Of a stretch of 64,000 nucleotides of DNA, positions 11,875 through 23,265 are shown in pieces. Made by a program: the position numbers and the translations under genes. The notes under the pieces were generated by a model. The model was given only the letters and a program-made list of their open reading frames with translations. It was not told the origin of the DNA and searched no databases. This DNA is from Scilla litardierei. Its lineage: Eukaryota; Streptophyta; Magnoliopsida; Asparagales; Asparagaceae. The first letter of the stretch is position 1. Every line of letters begins with the position of its first letter. The DNA lies in NCBI GenBank assembly GCA_030789695.1, contig CM061142.1, forward strand, positions 153,347,266 through 153,411,265. Direction: 5' to 3'.

Positions 11875-12524
11875 CGGAGGTTGAACAACCTTGAGGAGAG
11901 TGAAGGATGATCTAATTTGGATAGGGGCAGACAGAGAGAGATGAAAGGAAATATTTCGTTTAAGCCCTAAACGAGCGAATCAGGGTTTATACCAATCGGT
12001 CATTGAATCTTAGCCGTTAGATTGAACGTTTGCTTTGACTTAAGAGCTTTTGATAGATGTCTGAAGTGAAGCAACCATGCGTCTGGAGATTAATCGTGAT
12101 GAAATGATTAAGCCATGCGTCTGGATCAAGTCTATCAGACGTCTGGTGGTGAGAATGAATCGAATGAAAATCATAAGTTATGATGACCGGGTATTTGTAG
12201 AAAACTAATTAGGTACCTGACGAACTGTGCAGGTGTCTGGTAGGTCAACATCAGACGGTTGATTTAGCTCAGTCAAAAGATGATTGCTCTCTAGAAAAGT
12301 TTGATAGACTGACATTTCTATTGCTAGGTGTCTGAAGTTCAATGACCCGTCGTTTGAACAAAGGTTCAGGCGACTGGTATGACATCATCAGATGTCTGGT
12401 CAGACTTAAACTTCTGAGCAACAGAAATGTCTGATACATCAGACATTTGGTTCCATTACACCAGGCGTCTGGTTAACATCATAGAGCTTAGGTTAAATCT
12501 AATAGTATTTATATACATATCCTC
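11875..12524 (-). promoter_or_regulatory. Palindrome-rich spacer upstream of B ORF4
   Basis: Between pol and ORF4. At 12057-12475 the motif CAGACGTCTGG and its variants (GCGTCTGG, CAGATGTCTGG, CAGGCGTCTGG) recur about a dozen times in both orientations; 12137-12147 is a perfect core. Downstream of this in the element's sense is a clean TATAAACC box (minus strand, plus coordinates 11991-11984), about 110 bp before the ORF4 ATG. The arrangement of palindromes, TATA and ORF resembles a promoter. Confidence 0.6.
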
Positions 12525-14194
12525 TATTGGATACAACGTGTAATTGGATACAACGATCGATGATTTCGTGTTTGATGATAACAAACGTGTGTAAACGTTC
12601 TGATGTGTGTGCTAAGTGTTTTCAGGAGTGGCAAGCTCGTAAATACTTAAAGGGGGACTTAGTCAAAGTGATGGAGAAAATTGCAATTCATTTACAAAGT
12701 GGACTTGGTCAAAGATGGAGATATAAGGAGGGAATCCAATTCAAATCAAACGTGATTAAATCAAATCCCACTACAATCCCATTCACACTCCAAATCCTAT
12801 TGTGATTGAAAGAGATCTTCCATATGATTATTTCAAATCCTATTCAAAATTCATTTCAAACTTCAAATTCCTATTCTTAGGGAATTTGATTTGAGCCTAT
12901 AGGATTTCCATCTACATCTATATAAACCCCTCTCCAAAGAGAACACAAAAAATGCGGCCAAAGGCACAAAGGAGATCAACGGGAGGTCGGCCAAAATCCT
13001 AGCCAAGCTTCATTTCCGCAAGCAACATTGCCTTCTACATCCTCATTGTTGCAAGCTACCTAGGCCAAAAGAATACCTAGCTACATCCTCATTTCCGCAA
13101 GCTACCAAGACCAAAAGAATACCATGCTCATCCTACAAGCCGCAAGCACCTCCTTCCCTACTAGCCGTAATTGTTGACTCCCCTTACAAATAGATCAAAG
13201 CCACAATATCTGACCATCTCTCCTACAAAACATCAAGCCGAATTGTTTGACCACCAAATACAAATCAAGGAGCTCAGGCCTTCACAAGTTCCAAGGGGGA
13301 ATTCAAATTTCCCTAGCCATCACAAGTGCAGCTACATAGGAGCAAGCATCTCTTCCTCATACAAGCAAGTAACAACAAGGGTGTTTTGATTTCTTCAAGC
13401 CCTCACAAAAGCAAGAGTTCAAGCCGCAATCTTCAACTTCATTGCTTGCTGCCGCTTCTTTGGTGTGCGGACCATGCATCACAACTTGTGTGCCATCATT
13501 CAAGCTACAGCCCAACCCTTTTGCATTACCGACTGCAGCCTTGCTCCCGCTAGTTCCCATTGCCGACCTAAGGAGGAGCTACACAATTTCCTTGCCGACC
13601 ATTGCCAAGAGCATCATCTTGCTAGCCGAAGACATCCAAGCTTTCTACTTGAGCTTTGCTAGTCGTGACATCCAAGGAGGCTGAGATAGACTTTAGATTG
13701 GAGTCTACATATTGTCAGACCAGATCAGACCAGTGCTGAATGACAGAGATGACAACACCGACACGAATTGAGCTTTTCTAAACTCTTTATTATTTTATAT
13801 TTGTGTATTGGTGTGTTGATTTTTGTAGGTTACTAAAACATTCGTTTTTGGGGTTTTGAGGTTTTGGAGTCTTAACTAGTCGGTGCTAGTCAGGAGAGAG
13901 CTTTTACTAGATTAGTAAGTGTTTGGCACTTTGGTGAGTGCGGTACGAACTTGGTGAGCGTAGAGTGGGTGCTCGTAGCTCTTTATAGTTGTACCCTTGA
14001 TATTATTAACGCTAGTAATTGCTTTGGGGTTGGAGTAGTTCGTTAGGGCGATCGAACCAGGATAAATCTCGTGCATACTGTGATTGATTTTATTTACTCT
14101 GTGTCTGATTGATTGTGCTGAATAATTGCTTGTGATATCTCGAGAATTTTTATTAGCCTATTCACCCCCTCTAGGTTTAGATCCAGATCCAATA
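12525..14194 (+). mobile_element. Solo LTR I, related to the H family, with TA...TA ends
   Basis: It begins TATTGGATAC and ends GATCCAATA, giving a perfect 8-bp terminal inverted repeat TATTGGAT/ATCCAATA. It is flanked by TCCTC (12520-12524) and TCTTC (14195-14199), a target duplication with one mismatch. The first 150 bp and the end (CCTATTCACCCCCTCTAGG) align with the H LTR read in its own sense, with U5 words such as GCTTTGGGGTTGGAGTAG shared, while the middle differs. A TATATAAACCCC box is at about 12921. No internal region remains, as expected after recombination between two LTRs. ORFs inside are not supported. Confidence 0.75.
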
Positions 14195-14354
14195 TCTTCA
14201 AGCTAGATGATATCTACAAACATCTTAACTATGCATTTATTAATGATAATCAAATATACAATCAATTCATATGCTAGTATTTCAAATCAAATACTCAATG
14301 CTCAGAATGAATCATAGGAAGCATATATATCTCATGAGTGAATTATACAACTTA

Positions 14355-14356
<2 letters not shown>
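14195..14356 (-). other. Spacer of element B between ORF4 and pol
   Basis: AT-rich, no gene. Comparable in place and base content to 26297-26535 of element A. Confidence 0.5.

Positions 14357-14437
<81 letters not shown>
14357..14437. repeat. (AT)n microsatellite, 81 bp
   Basis: Uninterrupted AT dinucleotides. First of three AT runs that alternate with foldback sequences up to 15225. Confidence 0.97.
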
Positions 14438-14442
<5 letters not shown>

Positions 14443-14698
14443 AAGGGATCCTAAGGTGCCTCCTTAGATTCAATCTAAGGAGGCGTCCCCATTTCCCCAC
14501 ATCTCAAACATTTTTTTATGAAATTTTTTTCATGGGGTTGTTGTTCACCTTATGGATGATCAACATACCAAATTTCAAGGGATTCCAATACTTTTTGAGC
14601 CCCCATCTACCCGTTGCAACTTCGTGGGGTTTTAAGCACGTTTTTAGACCGTTGAAGTTGTAAGGGGTAGATGATGGCTCAAAAAGTATTATATATGT

Positions 14699-14700
<2 letters not shown>
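14438..14700. mobile_element. Foldback element 1 between two AT runs
   Basis: It contains a perfect short hairpin (GCCTCCTTAGATT at 14458-14470 and its complement at 14472-14484) and a longer inverted repeat with arms about 14588-14624 and 14653-14690 (outer part ATACTTTTTGAGCC). It is bounded on both sides by AT microsatellites, an arrangement known from microsatellite-targeting MITEs such as Micron of rice. No coding capacity. Confidence 0.6.

Positions 14701-14751
<51 letters not shown>
14701..14751. repeat. (AT)n microsatellite, 51 bp
   Basis: Uninterrupted AT run separating foldback 1 from foldback 2. Confidence 0.97.
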
Positions 14752-14755
<4 letters not shown>

Positions 14756-14768
14756 AAAATGGAAAAGA

Positions 14769-15139
14769 GCTGACAACGCTGGAAATTTTTCCAGCACTGT
14801 CCGCATTTTGGTCGACCTAAAAGTATTTATTTTTGAAATTTTTTTTGCAGTAGTTAGATATACGTGTTAGGAAGCTCCCCACAAAATTTCAGCTCGATCC
14901 GACACCGTTTGAGCCTCCGTTCATCGATTTCAAAAACGTTACGCAAAACTGTGGACAGATTTGCGTAACGTTTTTGAAATCGATGAACGGAGGCTCAAAC
15001 GGTGTCGGATCGAGCTGAAATTTTAGTGGGGAGCTTCCTAACACGTATATCTAACTACTGCAAAAAAAAATTTCAAAAAAAATATTTTTATCTCGCCCAA
15101 AATGCGGACAGCGCTGGAAAAATTTCCAGCGCTGTCAGC
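14769..15139. mobile_element. Foldback element 2: long near-perfect hairpin
   Basis: Arms 14769-14947 and 14960-15139 (about 179 bp each) are nearly perfect complements with a 12-base loop (14948-14959). Outer ends read GCTGACAACGCTGG and its near complement; within each outer arm there is a further small palindrome (GCTGGAAA...TTTCCAGC). Transcription through it would give a long double-stranded RNA and so small RNAs. AT runs lie on both sides. Confidence 0.85.
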
Positions 15140-15153
15140 ATTGGCCCATTAAC

Positions 15154-15156
<3 letters not shown>

Positions 15157-15225
<69 letters not shown>
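15157..15225. repeat. (AT)n microsatellite, 69 bp
   Basis: Third AT run of the island; it leads directly into the Helitron at about 15220. Confidence 0.97.
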
Positions 15226-15228
<3 letters not shown>

Positions 15229-15831
15229 CATTTGACAGTGTTTTTGAATTTTAGGGCTGACTAGGACAAGCTAACTAGGACAAACAGGTTGATAGAAAGA
15301 CGGCTTGGATTTAATCTTGAGGAATGAATGGTTGAGATGAGATTTTGTGAAAAGTTTTGGAGGGAAAAACATTCTAGGGAAATGAAAGTTTATGGGGAAT
15401 GGAACTTTTGGGGGAATGAAAGTTTCTGGGGAAATGAAACTTTATGGGGAATGAAAGTTTCTTGGAAATAGCAGAGTGCACGCAATCAATGCATTTGGGA
15501 AAAAAACATAAAGTTGCACTTAATGCTGCAGATCGAATGCTGCTGCAGATCGAATGATATCTCCCTCAACGCGGGGCACACCGTCTCTTCGACTCATGGG
15601 GCAAAGATGCGCGCCGAAGGCGCCCGCGCCATTTTTTACGCTAATTTGTTGTTCCGCGCCTAAAGCGTCCGCGCCGATTTTTTTACGCTAATTTGTTGTT
15701 CCGCGCCGATTTTTTTACGCTAATTTGTTGTTCCGCGCAATTTTGGCTATGGAAATAATTTTTTAGGAAATAAAGATTTCGCGGGGGAAAATCTTAAATG
15801 AACCGTGCCCGCGGGCACGGGTTATGACTAA
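15220..15831 (+). mobile_element. Non-autonomous Helitron
   Basis: The 3' end has a perfect 18-bp palindrome CCGTGCCCGCGGGCACGG (15803-15820), then GTTATGA and the terminal CTAA followed by T, as expected for Helitrons (hairpin about 10 bases before CTRR, insertion between A and T). The 5' end is aligned to the copies at 61459 and 62277 through ...ATACATTTGACA; its initial TC appears to have become TA within the AT run. It has internal repeats of TTTGTTGTTCCGCGCC type (15640-15740). No Rep/helicase ORF, so it depended on another element. Confidence 0.75.
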
Positions 15832-16366
15832 TATATATAGATATAATGACTAATATATATAGATATGTATGTATGTATGTATGTATGTATAACATTGTAC
15901 ATACATACATAGATACACACACACATACACACACATATGTATGTATGTATGTATGTATGTACAATGTTATACATATATACATTACACACACATATGAGAA
16001 TAATGGCTATCATACGCCATATGAGAGCCTCTCTCATACGCCATCTCACATAAAGCACCCAAGTACAACATTGTATGTATGTATGTATGTATGTATGTAT
16101 GTATGTATGTATAACATTGTACATACATACATAGATACACACACACACATACACACATATATACATTACACACACATATGAGAATAATGGCTATCATACG
16201 TCATATGAGAGCCTCTCTCATACGCCATCTCACATAAAGCACCCAAGTACAAGCCCACATAGGCTTGTACTTGGTTGTACTTGGGTGCTTTATGTGAGAG
16301 GGCGTATGAGAGAGGCTCTCATATGGCGTATGCTAGCCATTATTACACACACACACACACACACAT
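15832..16366. repeat. (ATGT)n/(CA)n microsatellites with a duplicated, partly inverted MITE arm
   Basis: A block of ATGT repeats, ACATTGTACATACATAC, CA repeats and a 75-bp arm (AGAATAATGGCTATCATACG...) occurs at 15865-16072 and again at 16073-16253. The arm then returns inverted at 16262-16345, so 16181-16345 folds into a long hairpin. A (CA)n run closes the block at about 16346-16366. Probably a MITE plus slippage products; the ORFs through it are artefacts of the repeat. Confidence 0.75.
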
Positions 16367-16787
16367 ATTGGTAAGCAATAGTTAGTCTTTATTAATATCC
16401 AAAACATACAAAGTCACTGTACAAGTTAGCATTAGTGATAATAAAAGGAGAGGGGATAGGACACAAGCGTCGTCACCCTCAACAGATTATTGTCAGCTAA
16501 GTCTACTTGTCAGAAAAGGGTAAACAAATATATACATGATAGTACATCTCCTAAGAACAATCAGGCATCAACAAGGCCCCAATTTGCAAAAGGGGATGGG
16601 ACTGATCCATCTTCAATATCCAAGGAGGTCAGGGATATCGTGACATCCGACGCGATTTCCTCAAATAAACAAATTTTTGTTGTAAACTTTTCATCGAAAA
16701 TGCGCTTATTGCGTTCTCTCCAAGAGAATTTTAAAAATAATCATGAACATATCATAACATATAATAAACATAAGGAAAATGATCTTT
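16367..16787 (-). other. Untranslated region after B pol; no gene seen
   Basis: Lies between the pol stop of B and the microsatellite island. A 112-codon frame at 16490-16828 overlaps the pol end on the other strand and has no recognisable content. Confidence 0.5.
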
Positions 16788-19700
16788 CTAGAGTTCAGAT
16801 TCACCCATTATACTTAATTCTCTCCTAAGCCTCACAAAAGAGTCTTCCTTGAGTGATTTGGCGAAAATATCAGCAATTTGGTTTTTGGTGTCGATGTATT
16901 CTGGACAAACATCCTTCTTGAGGACATGATCATCGATGAAATGATGTCTAATATCAATGTGTTTGGTACGAGAGTGTTGTACGTGGTTCTTGGAGAGACA
17001 TATAGAACTATGGTTATCAACTATGATTGGACATGTACCGCAATATATACCATAATCCTTAAGTGTTTGTCTCATCCATAAGACTTGTGCACAACCTAAT
17101 CCGGCGGTGATATATTCCGCTTCGGTTGTGAAAAGAGATACCGAATTTTGTTTCTTGGAGAACCAATACACAAGGAAATTTCCTAAGAAATGGTAAGTGC
17201 CACTAATACTTTTCCTATCGGATTTTCATCCAGCAAAATCGGCATCACTAAATGAAACTAGTTCATAAGTGCATGACTTAGGATAAAATAATCCATAGTC
17301 AAGTGATTGATTTAGATAACGAAAAATCCGTTTGACCGCAATCAAATGTGATTGTTTTGGTCGAGATTGATATCGTGCACATAAGCATACCGAAAATATA
17401 ATATCGGGTCTATTAATGGTAAGATAAAGTAAACTACCTATCATACCTCGACATTGACGAATGTCAACATTTGTTCCATGTTCATCTTTATCAAGATGCG
17501 TTGTCGTGCTCATTGGAGTACGCTTGGATGAAGAGAATCCCATTCCAAAGCGCTTGATCAATTCCACAGTGTACTTAGTTTGGTGGAAGAAGATCCCTGC
17601 TTCAATTGACAAATTTGAAGTTCTAGAATGTTGGTGAGCTCTTCCATGTGGCTCATCTCAAATCCATCTTGCATGGACTTAGCAAACTCTTGACAAAGCA
17701 TAGAGTTAGTAGAACCAAATATAATGTCATCAACATATACTTGAATTAATAAAATGTCATAATCAAAATACTTAGTGAAAAGTGTTGAATAGACATCACC
17801 CATTTTGAAACCCAAATCAATGAGAAAATTCTTTAGACGATCATATCATGCTCTAGGAGCTTGTCTTAATCCACAAAGAGCTTTCTTGAGTCTAAACACA
17901 TGATTTGAAGAGTTTGCATCTATGAAACCGGGTGATTGTGAAACATATACTTCTTCAACATGTCCATTCAAAAATGCACTTTTCACATCCATTTGAAAAA
18001 GTTTAAAATTCTTAAATGATGCAACGACAATAAAAGTCTAATAGATTCTAATCTAGCTACCAGAGCAAACGATTTTTCAAAATATATACCTTCTTCTTGT
18101 CGGTAACCTTGTGCTACTAACATTGCCTTGTTCCGGATGACGACTTCATTTTCATCCGTCTTGTTTTTGAAGATCCATTTTGTTCCAATGACATTGTGAT
18201 CTTCTGGATGAGGAACTAACTCCCAAATATCGTTACTCTCAAATTGGATAAGTTCTTCTTCTATAGCACTGATCCAAGAGCCGTCCTTACAAGCTTCTTC
18301 AATGTCTTTGGTTTTATGGTTGAGACGAAAGCACAATGTGCAAATCGTTCTACCCTTGACCTTGTACGGACTCCATCTTCAATTTTGCATATCACTTGGT
18401 CGTATTGATGGTTTGGAACCATAGCAAATGTCTTGGGTAACCCTTGATCATTAGAAACAAACTTAATTCCATCATTAGCAGGGTTAGTCACAATATAATC
18501 ATCTAACTTAACACTATTAAAGAATCACACAAAAATTCAACATTTTCATCAAGGTGAGATAATGAAACATCAAAGTTCTCATAAAAAATGTGAAATGATT
18601 CTTCAACCGTTAAGGTTCTTTTATTAAATATCTGGTAGGCCTTGCTACGATCGAAGTATCCAATAAACATTCCTTCAATGGAATGTGAATCAAACTTATC
18701 TAATTTCCCGTGTGTGTTCTTAATAAAGCATTTAGAACCAAAAACACAGAAATAGCTTACTTGAGAAATTTTGTTATAAAATAATTCATAACAAGTTTTG
18801 TTGGTACGGGGTCTCACAAGTATCCTATTTAGCACATAGCACGCGGTGTGAACGGTTTCTGCCCAAAATCGTGAACCAATGCGGCTATCACTAAGCATAA
18901 TACGTGCATACTCAATAAGAGTTCTATTTTTCCTTTCTACAACACCATGTTGTGGTGGAGCATGAGAGAAGGAAAAAGTGTTAGATATCTCGTTCTTATC
19001 ACAAAAGTTAGAGAAAAGTTCATTAAATTCACCTTCATGATCACTACGAATGGTGACAATGGATGTGCCTTAAATCTTTTGAACTTTCTTAGACAAAATA
19101 ATAAATTTATCGTGCCTCATTCTTGCTATTCAAGAACTTCACCTAAGTATACCTAGAGAAGTCATCAACAGCTACAAGTCCATAGAATGCATTTCCTAAG
19201 GATACAAATCTAGTAGGCCCAAATAAATCTAGATGTAAAAGCTCTAGTGGCCTAGAAGTAGATGCTACATTCTTAATCTTAAATGAGAATTTATGGAGCT
19301 TGCCTTGTTGGCATGAATAACAAAAACTTTTCTCATTAAAAGAAAGTCTCGGAAACCCTCTAACTAGGTTGTGTTTGGACAACTTAGATGCTTGAATTGA
19401 ACATGACCAAAGCGTCGATGCCATAAAAGTTGTTCATTAATGTGAGCAACCATGCATTGGTCAAGTGTGTGTGGCAAATCCAAAATATAAATATCCTTTT
19501 GGCGGGTGCCACTAAACAATACATTACTGTTAGTTTTATCATAAATACTACACAATCCATCACCAAGATTAACTTTGTAACCCTTGTCACAAAGTTGACT
19601 AATAGAGATAAGAATGTGATTTAAATATTCTACAAGGTAAACATTATCTCTGAGAGGTTTAGAGGGATTACCAACTTTACCAATTCCTATGATGGATCCC

Positions 19701-19862
19701 TTCTCATTGCATCCGAAAGTAATTGTTCTGCTGTTGATGCGGATAACCTCAGAGAGCAAACTTGGGTCTCCCGTCATATGTTTAGAACACCCGCTATCAA
19801 GTATCCAATCCTTTCCTTTGCATTTAGAGCAATATTATCCCATATTGCCCTTTTTCCTCTTC
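16788..19862 (-). pseudogene. Element B pol: protease, integrase, reverse transcriptase, RNase H; broken
   Basis: Read leftward from the AG/GTACCC junction at 19862. Pieces in order: protease with the expected active-site triplet in [12 protein letters not shown] (about 19775-19810); GAG-pre-integrase with WHRRFGHV and CYSCQQG; integrase core start LHLDLFGPT (about 19220); later integrase WAETVHTACYVLNRIL (about 18850); reverse transcriptase with [12 protein letters not shown] (about 17725); and RNase H with SDADFAG and TTEAEYITAG (about 17240 and 17110). The C-terminus IMGESEL sits at 16788. Frameshifts and stops occur at least seven times, including TAA or TAG within the RT stretch, so it cannot give a working enzyme. 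Confidence 0.85.
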
Positions 19863-19923
19863 TTGGGTACCTACAGAATATATCATAAGCACATGGTACC
19901 CACGCATATTGGGTCCAAGGGGA

Positions 19924-21207
19924 TTAGCACTTTGGAAACCAAGTCCAAGTGGACTTTGGCTTCCCAACATTCACATTATCTACAACATCCCTAAAGTATG
20001 ATTGCATATACATTCCTTTATCATACATGCTAGTATTATTAGGACCCCAAATCAAATGACTCTTGGGAGTCTTATGCCTCATAGGTGCATGCATTGGAGG
20101 AGAATATCTAGTAGGAGCATTCATTATTTGAGCATGAGAATGAATATATGCATTTGGGTGTACATGAGCATGTGAATGATATATGTGTGGGTATGCATGA
20201 TTCATACAATGTGATCTTGCATGATGTGTGCATGCATTGTGAACATTCATATAATTTTTCACATTCGGCTTATATGCAGTAGGAGCATATGAATGTGAAA
20301 CATGATAAGCATGTGAAGCATGTGGATAAGTATGTGAATAAACATGTCCATGCTGTGGTTGTGCATAACTATGCGCATGAGTGGGGGTGCGGCCATGTGA
20401 ATTTCTCATATGTGTGTTTGCACATGGACAAGGGTGTAATGCATAAAAGTCGTCATATGTAGGAGCAACATGTGTAGGTGCTCTCCTATGTGGTTGGGTG
20501 CATGTGTACATATACTCATATCCCTTCTTTGGTTATCCACCATTGGTGGTTTTTTCCAAAAGAGGGTGTCACTGAAATGGTGCTAGTCTTGGTAGATGTA
20601 CTACCAAAGAGTTTTGATGCTCCACTTTTGAATGCATCGGAGGATGGCCTTAAAAATCAATAGTAGCTCCACTATAAGATGTACGATAAGTGGAAGCATT
20701 ATTCTTAGAGTATCCAAGTCCTTCGCGGTAATTTGCAGGAAGTCGGTTTTCCAAAATTATGTCCAATTTGTCCTTCCCTTTGTTGAATCTATCAACATTG
20801 GAGGACATAAGCTCATATTTCTTCACAAGTGAAGAGAGATTAGTATCCAATATGGATAAATGTGTAGTGAGCTTGTACACTAGGGGTTTGAGAACAACAT
20901 TCTCATTTTCCAAAAGTGTGTTTTAAGATCGAAGTGTTTCAATCTCAATGTCATCACAATTACTAACTTGGACGTTGTCCAATTGTGACTTGAGGGATAC
21001 TACATTATTTCTCACGCAATCATTTTGAGAAGCTAAAGAATCTTTCTCCTTAATTAAAGCATTATGAGAACTAGAACTAACATTCATATCAAAATTCTTA
21101 GAAGAAGTAGCTATTCTAGCAAGATTGTCCTTAGCAATCATATATCTATTAAACAAATTTGATATTCTTAAATAATTGTTCATTAGCTAATCTAAGGTCA
21201 TCCATGG
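19924..21207 (-). pseudogene. Element B gag, C-terminal part
   Basis: Continuation of B gag left of the A insertion. It has a coiled-coil region (21183-20650) broken by stops, then a His/Tyr/Pro-rich tail with many HAH and YAH tripeptides (20511-19924) and the terminal motif WTWFPKC. The same tail pattern ends the gags of A (29704) and C (38882). The five bases 21203-21207 (CATGG) are the left copy of the A target duplication. Confidence 0.8.
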
Positions 21208-22966
21208 TGTAATGCCCTACCAGCTACCGCACAAGTACTAGAGGGGGGGGGGGGGGTGAATAGTACTTTAAAATAATAAGGAGTATAATTCCAAATTAAA
21301 TTGCAAACAACTACCAAATCAATTTGCGGAAGCTTAAATTGAATGACAACAACAAAATTAACAATGCAAACAAAAGATGTTAATGGGTTCGGATCCACCC
21401 AAGTCTCCCCGACTTGTTCCCGGTGATCCTACGTCCCAACCACCCGGATCCCCTCCGGATACTTGAGTTAGAAACCCTAACTTAAGATTTCCACTAAGAA
21501 TATCTTGTGAAAAACCTTCACAAGATCAAATCATACAACAACGGCAATAGTGAATCCCACAACCCGGGATCACAACCTTCTCTCACAACCGAGAGAATCA
21601 ACAAGCAATATAAATGAGTTATATTGAAATAAGCAAACTTACCACAAAATCCTATACCTTGAGTTTTTCTTACCCAATAGGTGAAATGAAGGATTTGAGG
21701 AAGATGAAGTCACCAAGACCTAGCACCAAGGAAATGACCAGCAATCGGTGCCTAGGGATGATTTGGAGACTTGGATCAAGCTATAGCTTGAAGAGCTCAC
21801 CAAGAACAAGCTTCTCTCAAAAGGGATTCTAGATCTAGAATAGTGAGAGAATGGGTTTCTTGTGAGGAAGAGAGCTTTAGATTTGAGTGAGAATAGCTAT
21901 CTCTTTTGATCTCAATGAATCTCTGAATGGAAGCTCTAACCTAGATAGAAATGACCTAGGTTCGTATTTATCGGGTCCCATAAAAACAACTTAGGTCATT
22001 CTCCAACGGATAGAAATCTGGAAGAATTAGTCGGTCAAAGAACAATCACTGACCGACTAGTTCATCAACTAGTCGGTCAGTCAAACAGCATGGACCGACT
22101 AAGAGAGGAACTGAGAAGAAAGAGAATTTCAGACCTAGAAATCTAGTCGGTCCAAGAAGACTTTCTGACCGACTAGTTTCACAACTAGTCGGTCAGTCAG
22201 TGAACGTAGACCGACTAAGAGGCAAAATGAAATAGTCTGAACACAAGTTGACTTAGTCGGTCCAAGGACAAAAGTTGACCGACTAGATTGTCAACTAGTC
22301 GGTCACCAAACGTTCTTAGACCGACTAACGATAAACAGTAGCTTAGGAGAAATTCAGCATGAACAGTAAGTCACAACTAGTCGGTCAAAGAAGCATCACT
22401 GACCGACTAGTTCACAAACTAGTCGGTCAGTGAGTCAACGTAGACCGACTAACTGTAAACAGTAAAGTCCAAGAAATTAAGGAATCAAACTAGTCGGTCC
22501 AAGAAGAGTTGCCGACCGACTAGATCACCATCTAGTCGGTCAGTACTTGTTCTTGTACCAACTAACATGCACATACAAGTCCGAATCGAAGCGCGACGCT
22601 TCGAGGAAGTTAGAATGAACTTGTACTAAGATCATAGAGCTACGATATGAGCGTTATGAAGTTAGAATGGTAAGATATACTCAAGGCTTAACATTCTATA
22701 TATCGAAGCTAAAAAGACTATAAATAAAACCTTAATAAACGGTCTTCGAGAGCTTCGATTCATTCTTCATAACTTCCAAAACGGCGCAAGAGCTTCAACG
22801 AAGCTTTAGGCATGAATACGAGTTTTGTGAAGTGTTGAGATGTCGCTTTGAATGTTCTCGTGAATTTGGCGACGATCTCCAATACTGCGCTCACAAATTG
22901 TTAGTTCATGGATTATTTATGTTTGCTCATCATCAAAACCAAATCCGGGGAGTCCAATATTCAACA
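21208..22966 (-). repeat. Element A 3' LTR
   Basis: 1759 bp, TGTAATGCCC...TATTCAACA on the plus strand. In sense, U3 comes first (22966 leftward) and contains the palindrome array; a weak TATA-like ATAAATAC is at about 21971-21964. U5 holds AGTCTCCCCGACTTGTTCC (plus-strand order), a word also found in C's LTR, and ends with the plus-strand run CTAGAG(G)14TGAATAGT. Confidence 0.97.
22028..22569. repeat. Palindrome array in U3 of A: five units of about 115 bp, four half-sites each
   Basis: The half-site AGTCGGTC and its complement GACCGACT alternate: forward, reverse, forward, reverse, then about 50 bp of spacer. Unit starts fall near 22029, 22143, 22256, 22376 and 22493, giving 20 half-sites; the last is degenerate. 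The inner pair of each unit forms GACCGACTAG-N8-CTAGTCGGTC. The array ends about 60 bp upstream (in sense) of the TATA-like box. The 5' LTR has the same five units at about 32794-33334. Confidence 0.95.
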
Positions 22967-23265
22967 TTCTCCCCCTTTTTGGTGATGACAAACCAACATA
23001 AATAATAATAAAAAATAATGATTCAAATGTAAAATACTTACTCCCCCTGCATTGATGACACGTTAATTCCAAAATGAATATATATGAATTGCATCAATCA
23101 GATGAGTAAGGTAAATAAAGAGAATCGATTTTCGAAATATCGGATTTTGAAAATCCTTATATATATCTTAACTCCCCCTGAATCTAACATATCAAACTAG
23201 ATTCTTGGAAATTGAGTTAAATTTTCATTTGCGCTATTTATTATCATTATCTCTCCCCCTTTGGC
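22967..23265 (-). promoter_or_regulatory. Element A polypurine tracts, four copies
   Basis: Plus-strand CTCCCCCT-type runs at about 22969, 23041, 23172 and 23252 read as AGGGGGAG in sense. The first directly abuts the LTR. Repeated tracts upstream of the 3' LTR are a known Sirevirus feature. Confidence 0.85.

Noticed and set aside
14312..15226. ORFs encoding long Tyr-Ile repeats
   Set aside because: They are translations of AT microsatellites.
15794..16197. ORFs rich in His-Thr-Tyr-Ile or Cys-Val
   Set aside because: They are translations of ATGT and CA microsatellites on both strands.
22028..22569. CRISPR-like array
   Set aside because: The short repeats alternate in orientation within a retrotransposon LTR of a plant genome; there are no uniform spacers and no cas genes.
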